A DNA stretch of 23,318 bases, taken from the NCBI GenBank assembly GCA_050942995.1, contig JBMNOI010000060.1, positions 1 through 23,318 on the forward strand. The letters run 5' to 3'. A model generated the notes under the pieces. That model was not told the DNA's origin and made no database searches. It worked only from the letters and a program-made list of their open reading frames with translations. The DNA comes from JBMNOI01 sp050942995. GTDB taxonomy: Bacteria > Chloroflexota > Anaerolineae > UBA1429. The position numbers and the translations under genes were made by a program. Shown one piece after another: positions 12,923 through 20,674 of the stretch (positions are counted from its first letter, which is position 1; each line of letters opens with the position of its first letter).

Positions 12923-14322
12923 CAGGAGGCCTCCTGGCCCACACGGGCAGACGTGGTGGCTTCAGGTCGGGCATCGGGGGCTTTGCGGGCCAGATCGATC
13001 GCACGACGGGTTTTGTCGCGATTAAAGCCGCCCGAGGGCAACATCGAACGCGTCATGCGATACACCCAGTTGGACGAAGGCGCCCGACCGTGCTGGCGTA
13101 TGTAGCGGCGAATCTCCTGGATCACCGCAGGAGGGATTTCGTCGCGCGGGCGGCCGATGCCTTCGCGGTGATCGTTCATCCGCCTGATTGTCGAACGCTG
13201 AGGGGATGCCGGTGTCCCCAGTTGCACCGGCATGCGTGGCGGGCGGGGAGGATATGCTTTGGCCCAGGATTGCAGCGTCTCGGGTGACACATAGGCCGCC
13301 TGAAAATGGCGCACGGTGCTCCCGTTGACGACGATGAAATCACCGCGCCCGCGCAGGCTTTCAGCGCCCGTGTTGCTGCGCCCCGCCGCCTGATAGGCGG
13401 CCGCGGTATCGGCCACCCGTCCTACCAGCCGCACCGGAATGTTGCGCATGGTGGTCGATCCCAGTTCGCTGGCCAGAGGGTGCTGTGCGCCGATGATCAG
13501 GTGGATATTGGCATGGCGTCCCGCCTGGGCCAGTCGCGCCAGATGCTCTTTGATGCTCGGCCGTTGCGCCACCAGGTCGGGCACTTCGTCGACAAAGCAA
13601 AAGGTCAGCGGCAAGAACTCGCGTCCCATGGAACGCACCAGCGCCTCCAACCCCAGCTCGCATTCGTCGGCGGTGCGGAACAGGCCGCCACGCCACACGC
13701 AGGGATGCCCCGAAAGATCCTGAAAGCCGTTGCTGGGGTCGAACAGCGCCACCCTCGCGCCACCGATTTTTTGCGCCGAGAGGATCATGGCGCGCATCAG
13801 GTTCGACTTGCCGCTGCCGGTCATGCCCACCACGGCGGCGTGCACATTGGTGGGTGCGACGAGGTCCAGGACGAGTTGATGATGCTCTTCATCCACACCC
13901 AGCAGCAGGTTGCCCCGGGGGATGTCGGGCGCCATGCCCCAGGCCTCTTCAAAGAGGACGGTTATATCGTCACCCTCTCGCGGCCGGGGTACCCGGATAT
14001 AGACGATGTTCCCGTCCACTTCTACCGATGTGCCCGGCACATTCAACGCATAGGCGAACTGGGCGCTCATCGTACGCAGCCGTGGCAGCACACGCGGGTT
14101 CACGCGCAACCCATATTTCTCATATTGCGGCGTGACCAGCACATCATGGGCCGGCTCGATATCGTCGATGCGACGGACCTCGCTCTGACCGTTGCGATAG
14201 CTTATGCGCTCCTCGTGCCACAGTACCCCACAATCCTGGCAGACGTTGAGAATGCGGCTCATTCGGTCGGAATAGTGGGTGCCCTCTCGTTTTTTATCCA
14301 GCCATGCTCGCAATCCGTTCAT
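12922..14322 (-). CDS. Soluble FtsK/HerA-like DNA-translocase ATPase, SOS-type control
   Basis: A 466-residue P-loop ATPase of the FtsK/SpoIIIE-HerA group without membrane helices. Walker A is GMTGSGKS (166-173), Walker B FCFVDE (241-246), and a downstream IHLIIGAQHP (273-282) and RLVGRVAD (298-305) match the sensor and arginine-finger region of FtsK-type motors. Near the N-terminus is CQDC (28-31), part of a possible zinc ribbon. The last 70 residues (about 396-447, IPPAVIQEIRRYIRQHG) look like a winged helix, as in the FtsK gamma domain. The start is ATG 14322: the frame stays open further up, but a consensus promoter and a LexA-type box occupy those codons. It probably moves or pumps double-stranded DNA during DNA damage; the precise role is unknown. 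Confidence 0.85.
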   Translation of the reverse strand: MNGLRAWLDKKREGTHYSDRMSRILNVCQDCGVLWHEERISYRNGQSEVRRIDDIEPAHDVLVTPQYEKYGLRVNPRVLPRLRTMSAQFAYALNVPGTSVEVDGNIVYIRVPRPREGDDITVLFEEAWGMAPDIPRGNLLLGVDEEHHQLVLDLVAPTNVHAAVVGMTGSGKSNLMRAMILSAQKIGGARVALFDPSNGFQDLSGHPCVWRGGLFRTADECELGLEALVRSMGREFLPLTFCFVDEVPDLVAQRPSIKEHLARLAQAGRHANIHLIIGAQHPLASELGSTTMRNIPVRLVGRVADTAAAYQAAGRSNTGAESLRGRGDFIVVNGSTVRHFQAAYVSPETLQSWAKAYPPRPPRMPVQLGTPASPQRSTIRRMNDHREGIGRPRDEIPPAVIQEIRRYIRQHGRAPSSNWVYRMTRSMLPSGGFNRDKTRRAIDLARKAPDARPEATTSARVGQEAS

Positions 14323-14373
14323 TTGCCGTACACCATCCTTGACGGTTCTGCCTCCGCCATCATCTGAGTATTC

Positions 14374-14385
14374 GAACAAATGTTC
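14374..14385. promoter_or_regulatory. LexA-type SOS box
   Basis: GAACAAATGTTC is a perfect palindrome of the GAAC-N4-GTTC form recognised by LexA in Gram-positive bacteria and some other phyla. It lies at the expected transcription start, immediately downstream of the -10 box of the FtsK-like gene, an ideal repressor position. Confidence 0.8.
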
Positions 14386-14392
14386 TAGGGGC

Positions 14393-14421
14393 ATTATAGA
14401 ACATTCCCCGCCGGTTGTCAA
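14393..14421 (-). promoter_or_regulatory. Consensus promoter of the FtsK-like operon
   Basis: On the minus strand TTGACA (14416-14421), 17-nt spacer, TATAAT (14393-14398): both boxes are full consensus. Such a strong promoter under a LexA-type box fits a gene kept off until DNA damage. Confidence 0.92.
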
Positions 14422-14447
14422 GTATTTTCGATCGGTCTTTTGTATTT

Positions 14448-14456
14448 TGGTATAAT
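14448..14456 (+). promoter_or_regulatory. Extended -10 promoter, plus strand
   Basis: TGGTATAAT (14448-14456) is an extended -10 element without a clear -35. It may give a second, longer transcript of the acetyltransferase gene, divergent from the SOS-type operon. Confidence 0.45.
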
Positions 14457-14513
14457 TGGGATAGCCGCTGCCGGTTTGGGATATGGCGTTCGGAGGGATC
14501 GGGCGCTGTCGCT

Positions 14514-14542
14514 TTGTCAGGGTGGGGCAATGCCGCTATAAT
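14514..14542 (+). promoter_or_regulatory. Promoter of the GNAT gene
   Basis: TTGTCA (14514-14519), 17-nt spacer, TATAAT (14537-14542), 28 nt upstream of the start codon. Confidence 0.75.
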
Positions 14543-14570
14543 GCGGCCCATATCCTGGGGAGGCAGCATC

Positions 14571-15122
14571 ATGTTTGTAGGCGAGCGCATTACGTTGCGG
14601 GCCTGGGAGCGTTCGGACCTGGAGACGTTTGTTCGCTGGTTCAACGATCCTGAAATCACCATCTATCTGGGTGACGCCTACCCCATGCTCTCTTCCGAAC
14701 AGGAGTTGCGCTTCTACGAGCGTGGCATCGATGACAAGCATCGCTACGCCATCGTCGAGCGTGAGAGGGATACGCTGATCGGCAATTGTAGCCTGTTCGA
14801 CCTGGATCAGAAGAACCGTTCCGCCGAGGTCGGCATCGTCATCGGCGAGAAAGCGTATTGGGGCCGTGGGTACGGTCGTGAGGCGCTGGGCATGTTGCAG
14901 GAGATCGCTTTCGAGGGATTGGGCCTCAATCGATTGTATCTGCGCCATGTGGACTTTAACGAGCGCGGACATCGCGCTTATCTTGCCGCCGGATTTCAGG
15001 TCGAGGGGCGATTGCGACAGGCCAGCTTTATCAAGGGGCGGTATCACGACGATCTGATTATGTCGGTGCTGGCCGAGGAGTATTTCAGCCGCAAGCAGAC
15101 GGGCCCGGATACGCCGGAGTAA
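14571..15122 (+). CDS. GNAT N-acetyltransferase, RimJ/RimL type
   Basis: A 183-residue acetyltransferase from ATG 14571, with GGGGAGG 8 nt upstream; open codons before this lie across the promoter and are not used. The N-terminal GERITLRAWERSDLETFVRWFNDPEI is typical of RimJ/RimL/SpeG-like GNATs. Motif A, the acetyl-CoA loop, is AYWGRGYGREAL (95-106), after the strand AEVGIVIGE, and motif B ends in NERGHRAYLAAGFQVEGRLRQA. It transfers an acetyl group to an amine such as a protein N-terminus, a polyamine or an amino-sugar antibiotic; the acceptor cannot be read from sequence. The gene appears monocistronic, with a 96-nt gap to the peptidase gene. Confidence 0.88.
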   Translation: MFVGERITLRAWERSDLETFVRWFNDPEITIYLGDAYPMLSSEQELRFYERGIDDKHRYAIVERERDTLIGNCSLFDLDQKNRSAEVGIVIGEKAYWGRGYGREALGMLQEIAFEGLGLNRLYLRHVDFNERGHRAYLAAGFQVEGRLRQASFIKGRYHDDLIMSVLAEEYFSRKQTGPDTPE

Positions 15123-15218
15123 GCCGTCCATCGCCCATACATCACCCGATCGCTCGCGAGAGCGCGAGGTTTATCCCTTCTCAAGCAGGGCCGATACCGC
15201 CTTTGCAGGAGGAATATT

Positions 15219-16202
15219 GTGCTTCGACATCCCATCTTTCGGGCGACTGCGTTGATCCTGATGGCATGGCTGGTGACCGGCTGCTCTCTGGTCGCGTCAC
15301 TATCGCCCACCGCCACTCCCGAGCCGACGGCCACTGCAACGGCCACGCCGTCGCCCACCGCTACACCGACGGCTACTCCGACGCCCTCTCCCACGCCGAC
15401 GCCCATCCCGTTGCGCGCCGACGTCACATTGAGCGGTGGCCAGGCCCGGCAGGGACATACCACCGTGGTGCGGGTGGTGACGAACCGGCCGGCGCAGGTA
15501 TCGGGCGTGCTGGGCGAGAGTCCGCTGAACTTTGTCAGTCGGGACGGCCTGGAGCATATCGCGCTGCTGGGCGTTCACGCGCTGGCCGATCTGGCGCCGC
15601 AATCCCTCGAACTCGACATCATCGGTGATGAAGGGCAAGAGCTGACGCTGGGGACCGTTCTACATGTGGCGGCGGGCGATTTCGAGTACGAGTCGATCAC
15701 GTTTACTCCCGAGGTGGGCGCACTGCTGGATCCTGCCATCTCGCAGCCGGAGCTGTTGCGGGTGACCGAGATCTATGCCACCTTTTCCCCCGAGATACGC
15801 TGGGAGGGGCTCTTCGACCGGCCCTATATCGGCCGGGTCAGCTCTCAGTTTGGCACCCGTCGGGCCTATGACGGCACGATTCAGTCGTACCACGCCGGTA
15901 TCGATCTGGCGGGCGAGCTGGGCTCTGAGGTTCTGGCGCCTGCGCCGGGCAAGGTTGTACTGGCCGAGATGCTTCAGGTGCGTGGCGGCACCGTCATCAT
16001 CGACCATGGGGCCGGCGTGCTCAGCGCTCTCCATCATCTGGACAGCATCGAGGTCGAGGAGGGGCAGATGGTGGCGCAGGGCGAACGGGTCGGGCGCCTG
16101 GGCAGCACCGGCCTGTCCACCGGGCCCCATTTGCATTGGGAGTTGCGTGTGGGTGGGGTGGCCGTCAACCCGCAAGAGTGGACAGAACAAGCCTTTCCCT
16201 GA
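15219..16202 (+). CDS. M23-family peptidase lipoprotein (LytM domain)
   Basis: A 327-residue exported protein starting at GTG 15219 with AGGAGG 6 nt upstream. A signal peptide ends in the lipobox VTGC (Cys22), so it should be membrane-anchored. Residues 31-64 are a Thr-Pro repeat linker typical of surface proteins. A beta-rich middle region (about 65-190) of unknown type precedes the C-terminal M23 domain. There His225 and Asp229 (YHAGIDL) and His306 in GPHLHWE are the zinc ligands, with His304 and His273 (LHHLD) as likely catalytic residues; all are present, so it should be active. It probably cuts peptide cross-links in cell wall or surface peptides. The glycerophosphodiesterase gene follows after 26 nt, probably in the same transcript. 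Confidence 0.9.
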   Translation: MLRHPIFRATALILMAWLVTGCSLVASLSPTATPEPTATATATPSPTATPTATPTPSPTPTPIPLRADVTLSGGQARQGHTTVVRVVTNRPAQVSGVLGESPLNFVSRDGLEHIALLGVHALADLAPQSLELDIIGDEGQELTLGTVLHVAAGDFEYESITFTPEVGALLDPAISQPELLRVTEIYATFSPEIRWEGLFDRPYIGRVSSQFGTRRAYDGTIQSYHAGIDLAGELGSEVLAPAPGKVVLAEMLQVRGGTVIIDHGAGVLSALHHLDSIEVEEGQMVAQGERVGRLGSTGLSTGPHLHWELRVGGVAVNPQEWTEQAFP

Positions 16203-16228
16203 TATACAACGCGCCGAGGGAGGCAGAC

Positions 16229-16990
16229 ATGACTGCATACGACACATTCTACCATCGCAGGCCGCTGATCATCGCCCACCGGGGTGCGCGTGACGTGGCG
16301 CCGGAGAATACACTGGCGGCGTTCGATGCGGCGCTCAAGGCCGGCGCCGACGGCATCGAACTGGACGTGACCCGCTGCGCCACGGGCGAGATCGTCGTCA
16401 TCCACGATGATACGCTAGATCGAACCACCAACGGCTCGGGGCCGGTCGAGGCGACTCCCTTTTACGCTCTGCGCGAGCTGGATGCCGGATCGTGGTTTGG
16501 CGACGAGTTTGCCGGTGAGCGCGTGCCCACCTTGAGTGAGGTTCTGGATATGGCGGCCGGGCACATGCTGATCAATATCGAGATCAAGGTCCAGAAGATG
16601 CTCAAGCGCGACGGGATCGAGGAAGAGGTGGTGGAGATGATCCGTGCGCGGCGCATCGAAGAGACCACGGTGATCTCGTCTTTCAGTCCGATTACTCTGG
16701 CGCGCATTCGCCGCATGGCGCCGGATATTCAATGTGGTCTGCTCTATGCGCCGGATATGCCCCTGCCGCTGGGCCGGGCATGGGCGCGGCATCTGGTGCG
16801 TCCGGCGGCGCTGCATCCCCATTTCAACGCCGTCGATGCGGCCTATATCCGGAAGATGCGGCGGGCGGGCTACCGTGTGAATCCCTGGACGGTGAACGAG
16901 CGCGCCGATCTGGAGCGCATGATCGCATTGGATGTGGACGGCATCATCACCGATCATCCGGCCATGCTGCGCGAGATGCTGGGGCGTTGA
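16229..16990 (+). CDS. Glycerophosphodiester phosphodiesterase
   Basis: A 253-residue GDPD-family enzyme from ATG 16229, with GAGGGAGG upstream. It hydrolyses glycerophosphodiesters from lipid breakdown to glycerol 3-phosphate and an alcohol. The signature AHRGARDVAPENT gives His17, Arg18 and Glu26. ELDV gives Glu44 and Asp46 as metal ligands, His59 is in VIHDDTLDRTTNG, and Glu118/Lys120 are in INIEIK. The end NPWTVNERADLERMIALDVDGIITDHP is the usual final barrel strand. There is no signal peptide, so it is cytoplasmic, UgpQ-like. An overlapping frame from 16136 is a run-in from the peptidase gene and is not used. A bidirectional terminator follows. Confidence 0.93.
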   Translation: MTAYDTFYHRRPLIIAHRGARDVAPENTLAAFDAALKAGADGIELDVTRCATGEIVVIHDDTLDRTTNGSGPVEATPFYALRELDAGSWFGDEFAGERVPTLSEVLDMAAGHMLINIEIKVQKMLKRDGIEEEVVEMIRARRIEETTVISSFSPITLARIRRMAPDIQCGLLYAPDMPLPLGRAWARHLVRPAALHPHFNAVDAAYIRKMRRAGYRVNPWTVNERADLERMIALDVDGIITDHPAMLREMLGR

Positions 16991-17019
16991 TTCGACCGTC
17001 TTTGGGGCCGATGACGCTG

Positions 17020-17063
17020 AAAAAAAGAGCCGCCTGAGGCATACTTCAGGCGGCTCTTTTTTT
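17020..17063. terminator. Bidirectional terminator between GDPD and glyA
   Basis: Perfectly complementary arms (17020-17037 and 17046-17063) with an 8-nt loop, starting with an A-run and ending with eight T. It serves both convergent genes. Confidence 0.93.
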
Positions 17064-17113
17064 TCTCGATCAAAGGAGACTCGGGATGCAACCGGTGGTC
17101 GCTCTTATTCCGG

Positions 17114-18412
17114 TCAGCAGGGCACGGGAAAGGCGCGACACAGCTCCAGCGTCTGCTCACGTACCCGCCGGATGTTGTCGTCGCTCATATCACCCAGCAC
17201 CTGGACGATATAACGGGCGACCCGACGCATTTCGTCCGGGCCAAAGCCGCGGGTGGTGACGGCCGGTGTGCCCAGGCGGATGCCGCTGGTGATCCTCGGC
17301 GGCCTGGGGTCGAAGGGAATCTGGTTCTTGTTGCAGGCGATGCCGGCTTTTTCCAGCACATCCTGGGCCTTGCGCCCGGTAACACCTATCGGCCCCAGAT
17401 CGACCAGCAGCATATGGTTGTCGGTGCCGCCCGATACGATGCGCATGCCCAGGTTCTGTAGCTCTTGGGCCAGCACACGGGCGTTTTCGACGATGCGTTT
17501 CTGGTACACGCGAAACTCGGAGCGAAGCGCTTCGCCCAGGGCCACCGCTTTGGCGGCGATGATGTGCATCAGCGGGCCGCCCTGGATACCCGGGAATACG
17601 GCCCGATCGACGGCGTCGGCCAGCTTTTCTTTACAGAGGATGAGCCCGCCACGCGGCCCGCGTAGCGTCTTGTGGGTGGTACTGGTGACGATATCGGCAT
17701 AGGGCACGGGGCTGGGATGCATGTCGGCGGCGACCAGCCCGGCGATGTGGGCCATATCGACCATCAGGTAAGCACCGACGGAATCGGCGATCTCGCGCAA
17801 TCTGGCAAAGTCGATCACCCGGGGGTAAGCGCTGGCGCCGGCCAGAATCATACGCGGCCGCACCTCGGCGGCCTGCTCGGCGAGGGCATCATAATCGATA
17901 TACTCAGTATCCTGACGCACGCCGTAATGGACAAAGTGGTATTCGCGTCCGGAAAAGCTGAGTTTGTGGCCGTGTGTGAGGTGCCCGCCGTGAGCCAGGC
18001 TCATGGCCAGGACGGTATCGCCGACGTTCAGGGCGGCCATGTAGGCGGCGGCATTGGCCTGCGAGCCCGAGTGGGGCTGAACGTTGGCATGTTCGGCGCC
18101 AAAGAGTTCTTTGGCCCGCTGAATGGCCAGTTCTTCGGCCATATCCACATAGTGGCATCCGCCATAATAGCGTCGGCCAGGATATCCCTCGGCGTACTTG
18201 TTAGTAAGTACCGACCCTTGAGCCTCCAGTACGGCATGACTCACATAGTTCTCTGAAGCAATGAGTTCGATCGTATCGGCCTGGCGGCGGGTTTCGTCGG
18301 CCAGGATACGGGCCACTTCGGGATCGGCCATCGCCAATACAGAACCCTCTGGGTCGGTATGGATATGGCATGTCGAATCCGATGGCCGGCTGTTTGTTGT
18401 TGCGCTCGCCAT
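17114..18412 (-). CDS. glyA: Serine hydroxymethyltransferase
   Basis: A 432-residue PLP enzyme that interconverts serine and glycine with tetrahydrofolate, the main source of one-carbon units. The start ATG at 18412 has AGGAGG 6 nt upstream. The PLP lysine is Lys248 in STTHKTLRGPRGG. Other family blocks are ELIASENYVS, TNKYAEGYPGRRYYGG, NVQPHSGSQAN and DMAHIAGLVA, and the C-terminal SGIRLGTPAVTTRGF. The N-terminus is about 25 residues longer than usual before the family start at DPEVA (30-34); an internal ATG at residue 28 could be the true start, but its ribosome site is worse. The gene follows a long leader with a terminator-like hairpin (18442-18588), which suggests control before translation. 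It is convergent with the glycerophosphodiesterase gene. Confidence 0.97.
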   Translation of the reverse strand: MASATTNSRPSDSTCHIHTDPEGSVLAMADPEVARILADETRRQADTIELIASENYVSHAVLEAQGSVLTNKYAEGYPGRRYYGGCHYVDMAEELAIQRAKELFGAEHANVQPHSGSQANAAAYMAALNVGDTVLAMSLAHGGHLTHGHKLSFSGREYHFVHYGVRQDTEYIDYDALAEQAAEVRPRMILAGASAYPRVIDFARLREIADSVGAYLMVDMAHIAGLVAADMHPSPVPYADIVTSTTHKTLRGPRGGLILCKEKLADAVDRAVFPGIQGGPLMHIIAAKAVALGEALRSEFRVYQKRIVENARVLAQELQNLGMRIVSGGTDNHMLLVDLGPIGVTGRKAQDVLEKAGIACNKNQIPFDPRPPRITSGIRLGTPAVTTRGFGPDEMRRVARYIVQVLGDMSDDNIRRVREQTLELCRAFPVPC

Positions 18413-18441
18413 GCATTCCTCCTGATCCACCCAATGAACAT

Positions 18442-18493
18442 AAAAAGGCTCACATCCATGCCCGCCTGGCATCCGGGGCATACGATGGAGCCT
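18442..18493 (-). terminator. Terminator-like hairpin inside the glyA leader
   Basis: On the minus strand AGGCTC pairs with GAGCCT, extended by CATC/GATG and ATGCCC/GGGCAT, then a run of five T. It lies between promoter and start codon, about 25 nt before the ribosome site, so it would stop transcription before glyA unless opened. Confidence 0.75.
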
Positions 18494-18588
18494 GACAAAT
18501 CAACGCCCCACGCACCGGTGTTGTACTCATCACCGAGGGGTTGGGGATCAACGTTGACCGGTGTCGCCCGACACCGGACGCTCACCCA
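18442..18588 (-). promoter_or_regulatory. Structured glyA leader, candidate riboswitch or attenuator
   Basis: The transcript from the promoter at 18595-18623 has about 175 nt before the start codon. In order it can form: an outer TTGGG/CCCAA helix around a perfect 8-bp hairpin (18558-18577); a second stem-loop (18506-18540) with CCCC/GGGG and CGGTG/CACCG; and the terminator (18442-18493). GGGGCGT (18503-18509) can also pair with ATGCCCC (18475-18481), the terminator's 5' arm, giving an antiterminator. The layout is that of a transcriptional riboswitch. I could not match it to the ZTP, THF, glycine, SAM or SAH riboswitch consensus or to a T-box. Confidence 0.6.
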
Positions 18589-18594
18589 AGCCCG

Positions 18595-18623
18595 ATTATA
18601 TCCAGAGCCAGGGCGGAATGCAA
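18595..18623 (-). promoter_or_regulatory. Promoter of glyA
   Basis: On the minus strand TTGCAT (18618-18623), 17-nt spacer, TATAAT (18595-18600). It lies about 70 nt downstream of the anti-sigma gene stop. Confidence 0.8.
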
Positions 18624-18691
18624 AACACGTTGACCTGTATTCACTTTATCGGCCATCTATTCGGGTGATTGTGTGCGATTCGGAGAGGCGG

Positions 18692-19708
18692 TTACACGCG
18701 GCGCTTGTATCCGAGCCACAGCGTACCGCCCAGCAGCACGCAGAGCGCGCCCAACAGGGCCGTCCAGATCGGGCGAATATTCTGCCACACCCGCCACATA
18801 AGCGGTTGGTCGATCGCCATGATGACCTCTGGCGCGTCGTGGTGCGCGGCAGGGTCGGAATCCTGTGCACTTTGTTCCGACGGGGCGGACGCCCTGGTCG
18901 CCGGCGCCTCTTCGGCCGGTTCGGGGGCCGGTGCTTCCATAACGGCGACCTCTGCCGCCTCTTCGGCCGCCTCTTCTGGGATTGCGGCATCCGCTTCGGC
19001 TCCCGCCGGTTGCCCGAACTCGACAGGCCCCCCGCCCATGCCCGGAGGGGCGAGCTGTGCGGCGACCGGCGTCTCGCCCGGCGCCGGAGTGGATTCGGCC
19101 TCGATAGCGGCGATACCCGCCATGGCGTCCGGCGTGTCGGCCGGCAGGGGCTCATCATCCGAATCGATCCGTGGCGAGGCCATCTGTAGTGCTTCGGCGC
19201 CCTCCGGCTCTGCCTCGGGCACGGCCAGGGCGCGCATCTCGGGCTCCTCTGCCTCAGACATTAACGGGGCGGCGTCCTGATCTTGCGTTATCTCTATTTC
19301 GCCCTCGGCCGGATAGGCGACGGCACCGGCCGTCATGCGGGGGCTCAAGGGGATGGCACCCGATGCGATGAGGATGTCTCCCGAGACCAGCAGGACAAAG
19401 AGCAGCGACACGGCAACCGTCGCGCCGCGCATCAATCCGTATATGTTATTCAGGCGGCGGAAGCGGCCTTGTTCGGGCTGAACTGACAGCGGCAGGGCGA
19501 ACGATCGTGGCGCCGACAGGGGGGGCGCATGACGAAGCAGATCCACCGTTGCCCGCAACTCGTCTAGCTCTCGCGCACATTCGGAGCAGACCTTGAGATG
19601 TGCTTCTACCCGCCCTTTTTGACGGCGGGACAGGCCGTCATCGATATAGGCGGACAGATTCGCTTGAGTAAATTTGTGACCACGCTCAGCGCGTCGTCCG
19701 AAAATCAT
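18692..19708 (-). CDS. Membrane anti-sigma factor with zinc-finger and long acidic loop
   Basis: A 338-residue protein starting at ATG 19708 (GGAGA upstream), 36 nt after the sigma gene. Residues 15-60 form the anti-sigma zinc domain (zf-HC2) with His37, Cys41 and Cys44 in HLKVCSEC. The first membrane helix is about 95-115. Residues 120-305 are low-complexity and acidic, rich in Ala, Glu and Pro, and should lie outside. A second hydrophobic helix (about 310-333) ends in YKRRV. Two membrane segments make this unlike the usual one-helix anti-sigma. It should bind and hold the sigma factor at 19745-20335 and release it on an envelope signal. The acidic segment may be an extended, unfolded linker or a protease-sensing region. 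Confidence 0.85.
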   Translation of the reverse strand: MIFGRRAERGHKFTQANLSAYIDDGLSRRQKGRVEAHLKVCSECARELDELRATVDLLRHAPPLSAPRSFALPLSVQPEQGRFRRLNNIYGLMRGATVAVSLLFVLLVSGDILIASGAIPLSPRMTAGAVAYPAEGEIEITQDQDAAPLMSEAEEPEMRALAVPEAEPEGAEALQMASPRIDSDDEPLPADTPDAMAGIAAIEAESTPAPGETPVAAQLAPPGMGGGPVEFGQPAGAEADAAIPEEAAEEAAEVAVMEAPAPEPAEEAPATRASAPSEQSAQDSDPAAHHDAPEVIMAIDQPLMWRVWQNIRPIWTALLGALCVLLGGTLWLGYKRRV

Positions 19709-19744
19709 AAAGAATTGTCTCCAGCTAGAACACGAGCTCGATCG

Positions 19745-20335
19745 TTAATCAAATCTAGGACGGAATTCGTGAGGCAAAAGTTCCTTGCGGGCAACCAGAT
19801 ATTCGCGCATTTTGGCCCGTCCACGGCTTAATCGCGACTTGACCGTGCCCAGCGCAATATTGAGCGATTCGGCGATCTCCTCGTAGCTGAGTCCCTGAAT
19901 ATCACTGAGGATCACGGCGACACGTTGATCGTCGGGCAGGGTATCCAATCCCTCCTGAATCAAACGGCCCAACTGTTGTCGCTCGACATAACTCTCGGGC
20001 GCCTCGGAACGATCTGTCAACAACGCATTGTGCTCATCATCCCCCACCATATCGTCGAAAGAGGTTGCCGGGCGTCGCTGGCGCGCCCGCAATTGATCGT
20101 AAGAGCAGTTGGTGGCGATGCGCAGGATCCAGGTTTTAAAAGAGCCGCCGCGAAACTGAGGCAGGGCACGGAAACCGCGCAAGAACGTCTCCTGAGTCGC
20201 ATCATCGGCGCGTTCCGAATCGCGCAGAATGCGATAGGTGACGTTATAGACCAGCCCCTGATGCTTGAGGACCAGCTGGTTAAAGGCGTGCACATCGCCC
20301 TGTTGTGCGGCAGCAACGAATTCTTCTTCGCGCAT
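19745..20335 (-). CDS. ECF-type RNA polymerase sigma factor (RpoE/SigW-like)
   Basis: A 196-residue sigma-70 family ECF factor. The sigma-2 domain has LVYNVTYRILRDSERADDATQETFLRGF and the -10 recognition helix WILRIATNCSYDQLRARQRR. The sigma-4 domain has LPDDQRVAVILSDIQGLSYEEIAESLNIALGTVKSRLSRGRAKMREYL, with the helix-turn-helix for the -35 box. There is no extra C-terminal domain. ATG 20335 is the only reasonable start, although the nearest purine-rich stretch (GGAAACC) is about 13 nt away, so translation may be weak. It is the first gene of an operon with its anti-sigma factor. The regulon cannot be told from the window; no obvious sigma-specific promoter for the pair itself was seen. Confidence 0.93.
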   Translation of the reverse strand: MREEEFVAAAQQGDVHAFNQLVLKHQGLVYNVTYRILRDSERADDATQETFLRGFRALPQFRGGSFKTWILRIATNCSYDQLRARQRRPATSFDDMVGDDEHNALLTDRSEAPESYVERQQLGRLIQEGLDTLPDDQRVAVILSDIQGLSYEEIAESLNIALGTVKSRLSRGRAKMREYLVARKELLPHEFRPRFD

Positions 20336-20487
20336 GGTCGAATCTGGTTTCCTTCGGGCGTGTCTCCGAAAACGTCAGGCGCGTGCGCTGACGGCAGGAG
20401 AAACTGTCGAGGGCCCGATATCGTCTGTAGCGAGCGATGCGGGGCAGGAATCGTTCTGTCCATCCCTTGCCATCGTCCGCGGTGAAC

Positions 20488-20516
20488 TTGACGGATAGAT
20501 CTGTCTTGCCTATACT
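20488..20516 (+). promoter_or_regulatory. Promoter of tRNA-Leu
   Basis: TTGACG (20488-20493), 17-nt spacer, TATACT (20511-20516), 14 nt before the tRNA 5' end. Confidence 0.85.
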
Positions 20517-20529
20517 AGAGCCGAATTAT

Positions 20530-20615
20530 GCCGAAGTGGCGGAATGGTATACGCGGTGGTCTCAAAAACCATTGGAGGTTGCTCCGTGTGGGTTCGAATC
20601 CCACCTTCGGCACCA
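20530..20615 (+). tRNA. tRNA-Leu (anticodon CAA)
   Basis: An 86-nt class II tRNA with acceptor stem GCCGAAG/CTTCGGC, discriminator A and encoded CCA. The anticodon arm GTGGT-CTCAAAA-ACCAT gives anticodon CAA, reading UUG. The long variable arm (TGGAGG..CTCCG) and the T-arm TGTGGGTTCGAATCCCAC support tRNA-Leu. Confidence 0.95.
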
Positions 20616-20674
20616 TACTACCGTAAATGCTTCGTCCTGACAAACAGGCAGGAGGGCAACTTGTTACAAAGGTG

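Noticed and set aside
13306..14367. Long plus-strand open frame opposite the FtsK-like gene
   Set aside because: It is antisense to a well-supported gene, lacks a ribosome site and resembles no family; long antisense frames are expected at this GC content.
14323..14421. Longer N-terminus of the FtsK-like protein
   Set aside because: The frame is open, but the promoter and LexA-type box fall inside it and an upstream ATG lies within the -10 element, so it would not be transcribed.
18412..18600. ZTP, THF, glycine, SAM, SAH riboswitch or T-box in the glyA leader
   Set aside because: I looked for the conserved cores of these classes by eye and found none. Only the terminator/antiterminator layout is supported.
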